Source: Saccharomonospora piscinae
Lineage (GTDB): Bacteria > Actinomycetota > Actinomycetes > Mycobacteriales > Pseudonocardiaceae
Reading direction: 5' to 3'
NCBI RefSeq assembly: GCF_005862235.1
Contig: NZ_VCEK01000004.1
Span: forward strand, 738,162 to 802,161
Length of the DNA stretch: 64,000 bases
Below are positions 10,301 through 25,454 of this stretch, one piece after another; positions within the stretch are counted from its first letter, which is position 1, and every line of letters begins with the position of its first letter. The translations under genes were made by a program, and so were the position numbers. The notes below the pieces were generated by a model, which saw only the letters and a program-made list of their open reading frames with translations, was not told where the DNA came from and made no database searches.

Positions 10301-13300
10301 GCGGGCGTCTCCTCGTTCGGGATCAGCGGAACCAACGCCCACGTCGTCATCGAGGCCCCGCCCGCCGACTCGCGGCCACGGCGGGACGACCTCACCAGGC
10401 CGAGCCCGTGGGTGCTGTCCGCGCGCACGGCCGCCGCGCTCACGCGGCAGGCCGAACGGCTCGCCGCGCGGGTCGCGGACGGCGGGCAGGACCCGGTGGA
10501 CGTCGCGGCGACGCTCGCGGGCCGGACGGCGTTCGAGCACCGCGCCGTCGTGCTCGACCCCGGCCGGTTCGCCGACCTGTCGTCGCCGTCGGTGGTGCGC
10601 GGCGTCACCGGCACGGGGCGGACCGCGTTCCTGTTCTCCGGTCAGGGGTCACAGCGCCCCGGCATGGGCCGCGAGCTGCACGACACGTTCGACGCCTTCG
10701 CCGACGCCTTCGACCTCGCCTGCGCGGAGCTGGCGGAGTGGCTGCCCGGGTCCGTGCGCGCCGTCGTGTTCGGCGAGAACGGCGAGGGCGGCGAGAACGG
10801 CGAGGATGGCACCGACCTGCTCCACCGCACCGACTACACCCAGGCCGGTCTGTTCGCGCTCGAGGTCGCGCTGTTCCGGTTGCTCGAGTCCTGGGGCATG
10901 GCGCCGGGCGCGGTCGCGGGCCACTCCATCGGGGAGCTGGCCGCGGCGCACGTCGCGGGCGTGCTGTCCCTGCGCGACGCGGCACGGCTGGTGGCGGCGC
11001 GAGGACGGCTGATGGACGCGCTGCCAGCCGGGGCGATGGTGGCGGTGGAGGCCACCGAGGAGGAAGCGGCGCGGCTCCTGACCGGGCAGGTCGCGCTTGC
11101 CGCCGTGAACGGGCCGCGCGCCGTGGTGCTCTCGGGTCCCGAGGACGAGGTGAGTGCTCTCGCCACGGCGTTCGCCGCCGAGGGCCGTCGCTGCAAGCGG
11201 CTGAGCGTCGGCCGTGCCTTCCATTCGCCGATGCTGGACCCGATGCTCGCCGAGTTCCGCGAGGTGGTGAAGGACCTGTCGTTCGCGCCGCCGGTGATCC
11301 CGCTCGTGTCGACCGTGACCGGTGGGTTCGTCTCGGCCGCCGAGGCGACGGACCCCGAGTACTGGGTCGGCCAGGCACGCCACACCGTGCGGTTCTCCGA
11401 CGCGATCGCCACGCTGCGCGGCGACGGCGTCGCCACCTTCCTCGGCCTCGGGCCGGACGGTGCGCTCACCGCGCTCGCGAGCGACTGCGTCGCGGACCGG
11501 GACGCGGCCTTCGTGCCCGTGCTGCGGAGCAGCGCCGCCGAACCGGCCACGCTCGTGGCGGCCGTGGCCGAGGTGTGGGTTCGCGGCACGGCCGTCGGCT
11601 GGCCTTCCTACTTCGCCGGGTCGGGAGCCGCTCGGGTCGAGCTTCCCGGCTACGCCTTCGAACCCGAGGTGTACTGGCCGGAGCGGCCCTCGACCCCCGC
11701 GCGGCTCCCGCGCGGTGACGGCACCGAGGGCACGGACGGCACAGGCGGCACGGACGGTGCAGGTGGTGCGGCTGACGCGGCGTTCTGGGAAGCCGTCGAG
11801 AACGGCGACCTCTCGGCCGTCGTGGCCGGACTGGACGGCGACCGTCCGCTGCGCGAGGTGCTGCCGCGACTGTCGGCGTGGCGCCGGAAACGCACCGCCC
11901 TGTCGCGGGTGGACGACTGGCGCTACCGGGTCGCGTGGCGCCCGCTGGCCGGTGAGCAGGGCAAGAGGCTGCCCGGCACCTGGCTGCTCGCCGTCCCCTC
12001 GGGCGGTGTGTCCGGCGAGCTCGTCGCGGCGCTGCGCGACGAGCTGGCGGCCAGGGGAGCGGAGCCGGTGCGGGTCGTGGCCGAGCCCGGCGACCCGGCC
12101 GCGTTCACCGGTCTGCCCGCCTCGATCGCCGGAGTCGTGTCGCTGCTGCCGTGCGACGAGACACCGGAGCAGTCGCGGGCCGTGGTGCCCGCCGGTCTCG
12201 CGGCCACGGTGGCGCTGCTGCGGGCACTGGCCGGACGCGGCGAACCGGTGCCGGTGTGGTCGGTGACCACGGGCGCCGTCGCGGCCACCGGCACCGACAC
12301 CGTCCGCCCCGCACAGGCGCTCGCGTGGGGGCTCGGCATGTCGGCCGCGCTGGAGCACCCCGAACTCGCGGGCGGCCTCGTGGACCTTCCGCCGGAGCCG
12401 GACGGACGGGCGATCGCGCGCCTGTGCGACCTGCTCGCGGGCGAGGAGGACCAGGTGGCCGTGCGGGAAGGAGCGGTGCTGGCGCGGAGGCTGGTCCGCG
12501 CGCCCGCGGGTGAGGCCGGGCCCGACACGTGGGAGCCGGGCGGCACGGCGTTGCTGACCGGTGGTGTCGGCGGGCTCGGTTCGGAGGTGGCACGCTCGCT
12601 CGCGGCCGGCGGCACCGAACACCTGGTCCTGCTGGCCCGGCGCGGTGCCGACACTCCCGGTGCGGGCGAGCTGGTCGAGGAGCTGACCGCGCTCGGTTCC
12701 CGGGTCACCGTCGCCGCGTGCGACGTCACCGACGCCGAGGCACTCGGCACACTCGTCGCCGGTCTGCGCGGGGACGGCGAGCGGATCACCACGGTGGTAC
12801 ACGCGGCCGGTGTCGCGGGCAGGCGCCCGCTGCTGGACTGTGACGCCGACTCGCTGGCCGACATCATCGCGGCGAAGGTGGCGGGCGCGCGCAACCTCGA
12901 CGAGCTGTTCACCGACGATCCGCCGGAGGCGTTCGTGCTGTTCTCCTCGGCGGCCGGTGTCTGGGGCGGTTCGGGGCAGGCCGGATACGCGGCGGCCAAC
13001 GCGTACCTGGACGCGCTCGCCACGCGCCGCAGGGCCGCTGGGCTGCCCGCCACCTCGATCGCCTGGGGCGGCTGGGCGGCCGGTGGCATGGCCGACGGCG
13101 CGGCGGAGGAACTGCTCCGGCGGCGCGGCCTGCCCGCCATGCCGCCCGGCCCGGCCATCGCGGCGCTGGCACAGTCCGTGGCACACGGAGAGACCTGCGT
13201 GACCGTCGTGGACGTCGACTGGGCGCGGTTCGCGCCCACGTTCGCCATCGCGCGGTCCCGGCCGCTCATGAGCGACATCCCGGAGGCCGCCGCCGCGATC

Positions 13301-13812
13301 GCGGCCACGGACCCCGGCGCGGCGGAACCCGGCGGGGCCAGAGACCTCAGGGAGGAACTCGCGGCGGCCGACGAGAACGAGCGCAACCGGGTCCTGCTCG
13401 ACGCGGTGCGCACGGAGGCCGCCGTGGTGCTCGGCCATCGGGACGCCGCCGCGGTCGAACCGGCGAGAGCCTTCCGCGAACTCGGCTTCGACTCGGTCAT
13501 GGCCGTCGAGTTCCGGGACCGCCTCACCGCCGCCACCGGCGTGCGGCTGGAGGCCACGGTGATCTTCGACGAGCCCTCGCCGACGGAGCTGGTCGACCGC
13601 CTGCGGCACGAGCTGTTCGGTACCGACGAGAGCGACGGCACCGACGACTCCGGCGGCCACGGAGCTGATGACGGTGGCGAGCAGCCACAGCAGGCGCGGG
13701 ACGGCGACGAGAACCACGTCGACGCGATCCGCTCGATGGACGCGGCCGAACTGGTGCGGATGGCCATGAACGAGAGCGCGGAGACAACCGAACGACAGGC
13801 GGGAAGCGACTG

Positions 13813-13813
<1 letters not shown>
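4382..13813 (+). CDS. Type I PKS, two modules: KS-AT-KR-ACP-KS-AT-KR-ACP
   Basis: This 3143-aa protein opens with a coiled-coil docking helix (residues 1-33). Module 1: KS 34-460; AT 567-910 with GHSQGE and YASH (methylmalonyl type); KR about 1187-1436 with GGTGALG, LAD in place of LDD, and GNYAAAN, probably B-type; ACP near residue 1498. Module 2: KS 1572-1993 with DTACSSS; AT 2080-2433 with GHSIGE (Ser2182) and RAFH (2278-2281) at the specificity site; KR about 2720-2970 with GGVGGLG, no LDD, and a Trp upstream of the Tyr, so A-type and probably A1; ACP about 3003-3077. RAFH is neither the YASH of methylmalonyl ATs nor the usual HAFH of malonyl ATs, so this AT is the best candidate here for methoxymalonyl-ACP; that is inference. 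Low-complexity Gly/Glu/Asn and Ser-Glu-Ala-Ser-Lys segments interrupt the linkers. The stop overlaps the next start (TGATG). Confidence 0.96.
9043..9087 (+). repeat. 18-bp tandem repeat (2.5 copies) in the inter-module PKS linker
   Basis: Two near-identical 18-bp units (9043-9060, 9061-9078) and a half unit (9079-9087) encode Ser-Glu-Ala-Ser-Lys-type repeats between the first ACP and the second KS of the bimodular PKS. The reading frame is kept. It probably acts as a flexible linker that expanded by replication slippage. Confidence 0.75.
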
Positions 13814-19281
<5,468 letters not shown>

Positions 19282-19392
19282 GTAATCGTGGTGAATTCGC
19301 CAGGGCGCGGTACACGTGCTGCTACCGAACGTAATAGACGACGTGTGGTGCGATAGCATGCCGGTCGATCGCACACGATTGGGGCCAATGTT

Positions 19393-20190
19393 GTGATGTA
19401 TCCGAGCTCTGGGCAGGACGATGTGGACAAAGACTCCGCCGTTCCCGCACTGAGAATCACTGGACTGCGCAAGAGTTTCGGCGCGAAGGCAGCGGTCGAC
19501 GACGTGTCGCTTCGCGTTCCGGCTGGCAGTTTCTACGGGCTCGTCGGCCCCAACGGCGCCGGCAAGACCACCATGCTGTCGATGGCCGTCGGGCTGCTGC
19601 GCCCCGACGCGGGCACCGTCGAACTGCTCGGCACCGATGTGTGGGCGGATCCCGTGCAGGCCAAGCAACTCCTCGGCGTGCTCCCCGACGGGCTCGCGCT
19701 CCCGGAACGGCTCACCGGGCCCGAGCTGCTGGCCTTCGCGGGCAGCATCCGCGGAATGGCACCGGACGTGGTGGCCACGCGGTCGGCCGAGTTGCTGTCG
19801 GTGCTCGAACTCGACGGCGACACCGGCACCCTGGTGATCGACTACTCGACGGGGATGCGGAAGAAGATCGGCCTCGCCGTCGCGCTGCTGCACCGGCCGC
19901 GCCTGCTGGTGCTCGACGAGCCGCTGGAAGCGGTCGACCCGGTGTCGGCGGCCACCATCAAGTCGATCCTGCGGGCCTTCGTCGACGCGGGCGGGGCCGT
20001 GGTGTTCTCCAGTCACGTCATGGCCGTCGTCGAGCAGCTGTGCGACCACGTCGCGGTGCTCGCGGGGGGCAGGGTGCTCGCCGAGGGACCGATGGACGAG
20101 GTCGGGGCCGGTGGACTCGAACAGCGGTTCATGAGCCTCGTCGGCGGCGAGGACAACGGGTTGGAGGGCCTGCGTTGGTTGGCGAGCTGA
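19393..20190 (+). CDS. ABC transporter ATP-binding protein (ABC-2 exporter type)
   Basis: About 265 aa. It shows Walker A (GPNGAGKTT), a signature variant YSTGM, Walker B (LLVLDEP) and an H-loop (SSHVM), so it is the cytoplasmic ATPase of an ABC exporter. It starts 111 bp after the PKS thioesterase, on the same strand. GTG at 19393 and ATG at 19396 are alternative starts two codons apart in effect, and I cannot separate them. The following membrane gene begins inside its 3' end, so the two form one transporter. The position directly behind the terminal PKS gene suggests export of, or self-protection against, the polyketide (inference). Confidence 0.93.
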   Translation: MMYPSSGQDDVDKDSAVPALRITGLRKSFGAKAAVDDVSLRVPAGSFYGLVGPNGAGKTTMLSMAVGLLRPDAGTVELLGTDVWADPVQAKQLLGVLPDGLALPERLTGPELLAFAGSIRGMAPDVVATRSAELLSVLELDGDTGTLVIDYSTGMRKKIGLAVALLHRPRLLVLDEPLEAVDPVSAATIKSILRAFVDAGGAVVFSSHVMAVVEQLCDHVAVLAGGRVLAEGPMDEVGAGGLEQRFMSLVGGEDNGLEGLRWLAS

Positions 20191-22175
20191 TCCGGCTGAA
20201 GCTGACGCTGCTGCGCCGGTCCATGTCCGGCCAGCGGGCCGCGCAACTCGTGCTGGGCGCGCTCGTCGGATTGTTCTTCGCCACCGGCACCATCTGGCTC
20301 ACCGGGATCGAGACCCCGGCGGCGTCGGTGACCGGCGACCTGATCGCCGTGGCGCTCGCCGGGTGGATGCTCGGCTGGTTCTTCGGGCCCATCCTGTTCG
20401 GCAGCGGTGGAGCCGACCTCAAACCCGAACAGTTCGCACTGTTTCCCATCCGGCCGCGCACGCTGACCGCGGGGCTGGTGGGCGCGGGGCTGATCGGCGT
20501 GGGTCCGCTCGTCACGCTGGTCGCGCTCGTGGTGCTGGTCGTGCACGGTGTCGGCGTCGGAGGGCTGGCGCCGCTGGTCGCGCCCGTGGGCATCGTCCTG
20601 ACGCTGGTTCTCGTGGTGCTGCTGTCGAAGGTGATCGTCACCGCGCGAGCGCAGGTGGTGCGCTCGCAGCTCGGGGCGGCACTGTCGGGCCTGCTCACCG
20701 GCGCGCTGATGGCGGCGGCCGCCACGGTGTGGGCCATCGTGCCCGCCGTCCAGCTCGCGCTCGACGAGGGCTTTCCCTCCGCGTTCTCGCTGGTGGTGCG
20801 CGCGTTACCCTCCGGATGGGCACTCACGGCCGTCGAGGCGGCCGGCCGGTCGGAGTGGGCGCTCGTGGCGGCCGGGCTCGGCGGACTGCTCGTCGCCGAC
20901 CTTGTGCTCGCGGCCGGGCTGGCGCGGTTGCTGACCCGCCAGGTCACCTCCGGCAAGAGCGGCGGCAGGGGCGCGAAGCAGGTGCGGCGGACGCCCGGTG
21001 GACTGCTGGTGAAGTGGACCGACGACGTTCGCGGCGTGGCGGCCAAGGAGCTGCGCGCGTGGTTCCGTGACGTCACGAGGACCAACTTCCTGTACTTCGC
21101 GCTGTTCTATGGGCTGTTGCAGACTGTGACGCCCATGCTCATCGGCGCCAACGCGATGCTGCCGTGGACCGGGATCGTGGTCGTCGTCTGGCTCGCGGCG
21201 GTGAGCGCGAACCTCTACGCCTCGGACGGCACGGCACTCTGGCTGACGCTGGTGACGCCGAACGGTGAACGGGCGGACGTGCGCGGCAGGCAGCTGGCGT
21301 GGCTGCTGGTGGCGGGACCGATCGCGGCCGTGCTGACGGTCGTGTTCACCGCCGTGTCCGGGCTGGGCTGGGCGTGGCCGTGGGCGTTGGCGCTGTCGGC
21401 CTCCGTGCTCGGCGCCGGAGCCGGTGCGGTGGTGCTGGTCGCGGTGCTGCTGCCCGTGCCGATGGCTGATCCCCGGCAGCGGGGCAGTGGAGCCTGGGAC
21501 AACCGGATCGACTTCGTGCAGGTGGTCGTCGTTCTCGCGCTCATGGCGCTGGCGACACTGCCGACCTTCGCCGTGCTCTGGCTCAGCGCGTCGACCGGAT
21601 CGCAGGCGGTCAGCTGGCTCGCGGTACCCGTCGGCGTGCTCACCGGCGCGGGCAGCGCGTGGTGGTTCGGACGGCTGGCGTACCGGCGGCTCGGCGCCGG
21701 GGGCGCGGGTCTGCTGCAGCAGCTGCGCACCGGGCGCAGGCAGCCCGGCTCGCGAGCCGAAGCCGACGACTCCGAATACTCCGAAGACCACGCAGCCGCG
21801 GCGGTTCAGGGCGGCCCTGCCCGTCCCGCGATGGGCTGGCCGACCGTGGTGGTCTTCGCCTGTTTCACCGTGTGCTGGGTTCCCTTGCTGGCACAGGGTG
21901 TGCTGCCCATGATCCTCGAACTCACGGGCTCCGACGTGAAGTCGTGGTTCCTCGCTCTCTGGCTGCCCGAGGCCGTGCGCTGGCCGACGATGATCGGTAT
22001 GGTCCTGCTCGGTCTCGTGGTGATCGGTGTCGGCGTGTTCGTCGCACGGCGCTACGACGTCCGTCCGTCGGGCGGGCCCGGCGGACGGGGAACGGGGCGT
22101 TCGCTCGGACAGCAGGTCCGGGACGACGTGAAGCAGAAGGAACAACAACGGAACCGGGTCGGGACAGGAAGCTGA
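20175..22175 (+). CDS. ABC-2 type transporter permease, large multi-spanning membrane protein
   Basis: About 666 aa with many hydrophobic segments, for example around 20200-20800, 21080-21460, 21530-21680 and 21840-22060. A soluble linker rich in Asp/Glu/Arg follows roughly 21720, and the C-terminal tail is charged. I chose TTG at 20175: a GGAGGG stretch lies about 7 bp upstream and the start falls within the last codons of the ATPase gene, giving translational coupling. The open frame extends further upstream in the ATPase gene, but that part has no membrane-protein character. An in-frame TTA codon lies at 20805. It is the membrane partner of the preceding ATPase. The substrate is unknown; the polyketide is a reasonable guess. 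A strong hairpin follows 9 bp after the stop. Confidence 0.88.
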   Translation: MVGELIRLKLTLLRRSMSGQRAAQLVLGALVGLFFATGTIWLTGIETPAASVTGDLIAVALAGWMLGWFFGPILFGSGGADLKPEQFALFPIRPRTLTAGLVGAGLIGVGPLVTLVALVVLVVHGVGVGGLAPLVAPVGIVLTLVLVVLLSKVIVTARAQVVRSQLGAALSGLLTGALMAAAATVWAIVPAVQLALDEGFPSAFSLVVRALPSGWALTAVEAAGRSEWALVAAGLGGLLVADLVLAAGLARLLTRQVTSGKSGGRGAKQVRRTPGGLLVKWTDDVRGVAAKELRAWFRDVTRTNFLYFALFYGLLQTVTPMLIGANAMLPWTGIVVVVWLAAVSANLYASDGTALWLTLVTPNGERADVRGRQLAWLLVAGPIAAVLTVVFTAVSGLGWAWPWALALSASVLGAGAGAVVLVAVLLPVPMADPRQRGSGAWDNRIDFVQVVVVLALMALATLPTFAVLWLSASTGSQAVSWLAVPVGVLTGAGSAWWFGRLAYRRLGAGGAGLLQQLRTGRRQPGSRAEADDSEYSEDHAAAAVQGGPARPAMGWPTVVVFACFTVCWVPLLAQGVLPMILELTGSDVKSWFLALWLPEAVRWPTMIGMVLLGLVVIGVGVFVARRYDVRPSGGPGGRGTGRSLGQQVRDDVKQKEQQRNRVGTGS

Positions 22176-22183
22176 CGGCGCAT

Positions 22184-22216
22184 CGCGAGGGCCGTCCGTC
22201 GTGGACGGTCCTCGCG
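22184..22216 (+). terminator. Strong stem-loop after the exporter permease gene
   Basis: Arms 22184-22197 and 22203-22216 pair over 14 bp with one G-U pair and a 5-nt loop. It lies between the permease stop (22175) and the methyltransferase start (22261). No T-tract follows, as is usual in high-GC actinomycetes. It probably separates the PKS/exporter transcript from the next gene. Confidence 0.75.
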
Positions 22217-22260
22217 TACGCCCGTGACCTGTCGGACACCCGCTAGCGTGGGGATGACGT

Positions 22261-22923
22261 GTGGCCACTCAACTGGATTTGACGGCGGGACTGTCCGACT
22301 ACGTTCGGGACGTGTCACTGCGCGAGGACGCGGTGCTGCGTGAGCTGCGCGCGGAGACCACCGAATACCCCGGTGGGACGACGATGCAGCTGCTGCCGGA
22401 GGAAGGGCAGCTCCTCGCGTTGCTCGTCGGCCTCTGCGGGGCGCGGACCGTGCTGGAGGTCGGCACCTTCACCGGATACAGCACGCTGTGCATGGCACGG
22501 GCGCTGCCCGACGACGGCAGGGTGATCACCTGCGACATCTCGAAGAAGTGGCCCTCGATCGGAGCGCCCTACTGGCGCAGGGCGGGCGTGGCCGACCGCA
22601 TCGACCTCCGCGTGGGTGACGCCGCGGACACCCTCGCCGCGCTGCGCACCGAACTCGGAGCAGGCACCGTGGATCTGGTGTTCGTCGACGCCGACAAGAC
22701 CGGCTATCTGGGCTACTACGAGCAGGCACTGGAGCTGCTGCGGCCCGGCGGCCTGGTCGTCGTCGACAACACCCTGCTGTCGGGCACGGTGGTCGACGAG
22801 TCGGTCACGACCCCGGAGACCACGGCGATCCGGGAGTTCAACGAGTTCGTGCGCGACGACGACAGGGTCGACGTGTCCGTGCTCGTGATGGCGGACGGGA
22901 TCACGCTGGCACGGAAGCGGTAG
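22261..22923 (+). CDS. fkbG: SAM-dependent O-methyltransferase of methoxymalonyl-ACP formation (FkbG-like), copy 1
   Basis: A 220-aa protein of the class I, caffeoyl-CoA O-methyltransferase type. It has the SAM-binding motif [12 protein letters not shown], a metal/substrate region [10 protein letters not shown], and VVDNTLL later. In the methoxymalonyl-ACP pathway the enzyme methylates hydroxymalonyl-ACP. The start is GTG. It reads toward, and ends 9 bp from, the convergent fkbH-like gene, so it sits on the strand opposite its four pathway partners. A paralogue with the same arrangement lies at 50321-50989. The two are clearly related along their whole length, including an identical [15 protein letters not shown] stretch. 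Confidence 0.92.
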   Translation: MATQLDLTAGLSDYVRDVSLREDAVLRELRAETTEYPGGTTMQLLPEEGQLLALLVGLCGARTVLEVGTFTGYSTLCMARALPDDGRVITCDISKKWPSIGAPYWRRAGVADRIDLRVGDAADTLAALRTELGAGTVDLVFVDADKTGYLGYYEQALELLRPGGLVVVDNTLLSGTVVDESVTTPETTAIREFNEFVRDDDRVDVSVLVMADGITLARKR

Positions 22924-22932
22924 GCCCGCGGC

Positions 22933-23997
22933 TCAGAGCTCCGGTGCGGTGAGCCGCATCGTGTCCGGCGCGGGCCTGCGTGACGGCAGCAGGTGCAGCC
23001 GAGTGATGTCGTCCTCGGGTGCGATCGCGGCACCGCACTGACAGTCCTGCTCCTCGAAGCCGGCGAACCGGTAGGCGATGTCCATCATCCGGTTCCGCCG
23101 GGTGGCCCGGAAGTCCGCGGCGAGGTGGACCCCGGCGCGCGCGGCCTGGTCGATCAGCCAGTTGAGGATCACGGTGCCGATGCCGTAGGTCACGACCCGG
23201 CAGGACGTCGCGAGCAGCTTCAACTGCCAGACCTTCTCGTGGCGCTCCAGCAGCAGCACGCCGACGGCCCCGTGCGGTCCGAACCGGTCGCTCACGGTGG
23301 TGACGAGCACCTCGTGGTCGGGGGAGTCGAGCAGTCCCCGCAGAGTCGCGTCCGAGTAGTGGACGCCGGTCGCGTTCATCTGACTCGTGCGCAGCGTCAG
23401 CTCCTCCACCCGCGACAGGTCCGCGTCCGTCGCCCGGCCGATGCGGACCTCCATCTCCAGCGAACGGAGGAAGTCCTCGTCGGGTCCGTCGTACGACGCC
23501 TGGGTGGACTTGCGCCGCAGCCCCGCCTGGTACATCTCCCTGCGGCGCCGCGCGTCCACCGTGACGGTGGCGGGGGAGAACTCGGGGAGGTCGACGAGCG
23601 CGGTGGCCTGGTCCGCGGAGTAGCACCGCACCTCGGGCAGGTGGAACGCCACCTCGGCCCGCTCCGCGGGCTGGTCGTCGATGAACGCGATGGTGTTGTG
23701 CGCGAACGACAGCTCGTCGGCGATGGTGCGAACGGAACCCGACTTGGCCGACCACCCGATCTGGGGATGCACGAAGTACTCGGCGATGCCGAGGGCCTCG
23801 AGCCGTTGCCAGGCGTCGTCGTGCTCGTTCTTGCTCGCGACCGACTGCAGGATGCCCCTCTGGTCCAGTGTGGTCACCACCGCACGCAGCTCGTCGGCGA
23901 GGTGGACCTCGCCGTCCTCCAGCAGCGTGCCCTGCCACAACGTGTTGTCCAGATCCCAGACCAGGCACTTGACCAGGGGTTCCGGCTCCTGCGACAT
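22933..23997 (-). CDS. fkbH: FkbH-like glyceryl-loading HAD enzyme of methoxymalonyl-ACP formation, copy 1
   Basis: A 354-aa protein with an N-terminal HAD phosphatase fold (VWDLDNTLW, Asp15 and Asp17) and a C-terminal GNAT-like region. Known FkbH-type enzymes take the glyceryl unit from 1,3-bisphosphoglycerate, dephosphorylate it and place it on the dedicated ACP, the first step toward methoxymalonyl-ACP. The start is ATG at 23997 with a purine-rich GGGGAGA just upstream. It is the last gene of a four-gene leftward operon (dehydrogenase, ACP, acyl-CoA dehydrogenase, this gene) and converges with the methyltransferase. A paralogue lies at 51004-52104. Confidence 0.94.
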   Translation of the reverse strand: MSQEPEPLVKCLVWDLDNTLWQGTLLEDGEVHLADELRAVVTTLDQRGILQSVASKNEHDDAWQRLEALGIAEYFVHPQIGWSAKSGSVRTIADELSFAHNTIAFIDDQPAERAEVAFHLPEVRCYSADQATALVDLPEFSPATVTVDARRRREMYQAGLRRKSTQASYDGPDEDFLRSLEMEVRIGRATDADLSRVEELTLRTSQMNATGVHYSDATLRGLLDSPDHEVLVTTVSDRFGPHGAVGVLLLERHEKVWQLKLLATSCRVVTYGIGTVILNWLIDQAARAGVHLAADFRATRRNRMMDIAYRFAGFEEQDCQCGAAIAPEDDITRLHLLPSRRPAPDTMRLTAPEL

Positions 23998-24028
23998 GTC
24001 TCTCCCCGCGTGTGTGGGCTCGAACGCC

Positions 24029-25177
24029 TCAGCTCACCGTGGCCACGGCGTGTTCGGCGAGGAGCAGCCTGCAGATCTCGTTGCTGCCCTCGATGATCTC
24101 CATCAACTTCGCGTCGCGGTACGCCCTGGCGACGGCGGTCCCGTCGGAGGCGCCCGCCGAGGCGAGCACCTGCACCGCCGTGGCGGCACCGCGCGCGGCG
24201 TTGCCCGCGCTGACGTGCTTCGCGAGCACGGTCGCCGTCACGAGTTCGGGCGAGCGCCGCTGCCACAGCTCGCTGGCGTGCTCACAGGCCCTCGCCGCGT
24301 TCTGCTCGGCCACCAGCAGATCGGCCAGGTGCCCGGCGACCAGCTGGTGCTGTGCGAGCGGCTTGCCGAACTGCTCGCGGGTCTTCGCGTGCGCGACCGC
24401 GGCGCGCAGGCACGCGCGCAGGATCCCGACACAGCCCCACGCCACGGAGATCCGGCCGTACGACAGCGCGGTCGTGACGAGCAGCGACAGGCCCGTACCG
24501 CTGAGGACGGCCGACGACGGCAGGCGAACACCGTCGAAGCGGAGGTTCGCGTGTCCCGCCGCGCGGCAGCCGAGCGGCTCGGCGACCCGCTCGATCGTGA
24601 CACCCGCGCTCTTCGCCGGAACGACGACCGCGACGACGTCGTCGGCGTCGTCGGTGGCTCCGCTTGCTCCGGCGTCCTCGGTGTTCCTGCCGTCGCGCGC
24701 GAACACGATCAGGAGGTCGGCGTAGTACGCGCCGGTCACCCAGACCTTCTCGCCGTCCAGCACGATCGACTCGCCGTCGCCGCGAACGCGGGTGGCGATC
24801 GCCGAGAGGTCGCTGCCCGCGCCGGGCTCGCTGAATCCCACGGCGGCCAGTTCCCCGCCGGTCAGTCGAGGGAGGTACGCCGACCGCTGGTCGCCGTCGC
24901 CGAGGCGTTGCAGTGTCCACGCCGCCATGCCCTGCGAGGTCATGATGCTGCGCAACGAGCTGCAGAGGCCGCCGACGTGCGCGGTGAACTCGCCGTTGTC
25001 CCGGCTGCTCGCTCCCCGTCCGCCGTAGGACGCGGGCACCTCGGCGCACAGCAACCCGCGCGTGCCGAGGTCCCGAAGGAGATCCAGTGGCAGCCGCCCC
25101 GAGGCGTCCCACGCGCCGGCCTGATCGCCGACCATGTCGCCGACGAGAGCGTGCGCGCCGGCGAGCTCGTCAGGCAC
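24029..25177 (-). CDS. fkbI: Acyl-CoA dehydrogenase-like flavoprotein of methoxymalonyl-ACP formation (FkbI-like), copy 1
   Basis: A 382-aa protein of the acyl-CoA dehydrogenase family. It has an N-terminal helical region, the FAD-contact motif GFSEPGAGSD, and the C-terminal EIIEGSNEI segment that carries the catalytic-base region. In methoxymalonyl-ACP assembly this enzyme type oxidises the ACP-bound intermediate toward hydroxymalonyl-ACP. The GTG start at 25177 lies within the last codons of the ACP gene (8-nt overlap), so translation is coupled. The second cassette has exactly the same 8-nt overlap. Confidence 0.93.
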   Translation of the reverse strand: MPDELAGAHALVGDMVGDQAGAWDASGRLPLDLLRDLGTRGLLCAEVPASYGGRGASSRDNGEFTAHVGGLCSSLRSIMTSQGMAAWTLQRLGDGDQRSAYLPRLTGGELAAVGFSEPGAGSDLSAIATRVRGDGESIVLDGEKVWVTGAYYADLLIVFARDGRNTEDAGASGATDDADDVVAVVVPAKSAGVTIERVAEPLGCRAAGHANLRFDGVRLPSSAVLSGTGLSLLVTTALSYGRISVAWGCVGILRACLRAAVAHAKTREQFGKPLAQHQLVAGHLADLLVAEQNAARACEHASELWQRRSPELVTATVLAKHVSAGNAARGAATAVQVLASAGASDGTAVARAYRDAKLMEIIEGSNEICRLLLAEHAVATVS

Positions 25178-25454
25178 CGCCGGTCACGTCCTGTTCCGCG
25201 CGCAGGCGCAGCACGAGTGCGGCCATGAGCTCGACCGTGCGGAAGTTCGCGAGCTTGAGGTCGGGGCCGACGATGGCGATGCCGTACGTCTCCTCCAGAT
25301 GCACCACCAGCTGCATGGCCAGCATCGAGGACACCGTGCCGGAGGCGAACAGGTCCTCGTCGGCGGTGACCTGCTTGCCGGTCCCCTTCTCGAGGTATTC
25401 GATGAGCGCGGGGACCAGGGTCTCTCCGGTCACCTCGGCCTGGTCAGCTGTCAT
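25170..25454 (-). CDS. fkbJ: Discrete acyl carrier protein for methoxymalonyl extender unit (FkbJ-like), copy 1
   Basis: A 94-aa ACP. The phosphopantetheine serine is Ser43 in the GTVSSM motif. This ACP type has no aspartate before the serine, and its partner copy also reads VSSM. It carries glyceryl, then hydroxymalonyl, then methoxymalonyl to a dedicated AT domain. I set the start at ATG 25454, which overlaps the upstream dehydrogenase stop (ATGA). The longer open frame would add a 29-residue Arg-rich extension with no ACP character. Confidence 0.93.
   Translation of the reverse strand: MTADQAEVTGETLVPALIEYLEKGTGKQVTADEDLFASGTVSSMLAMQLVVHLEETYGIAIVGPDLKLANFRTVELMAALVLRLRAEQDVTGGA

Noticed and set aside
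19641..20174. Upstream extension of the exporter permease frame to 19641
   Set aside because: This part overlaps the ATPase gene and encodes Arg-rich, non-membrane sequence. The TTG at 20175 with GGAGGG upstream fits better.
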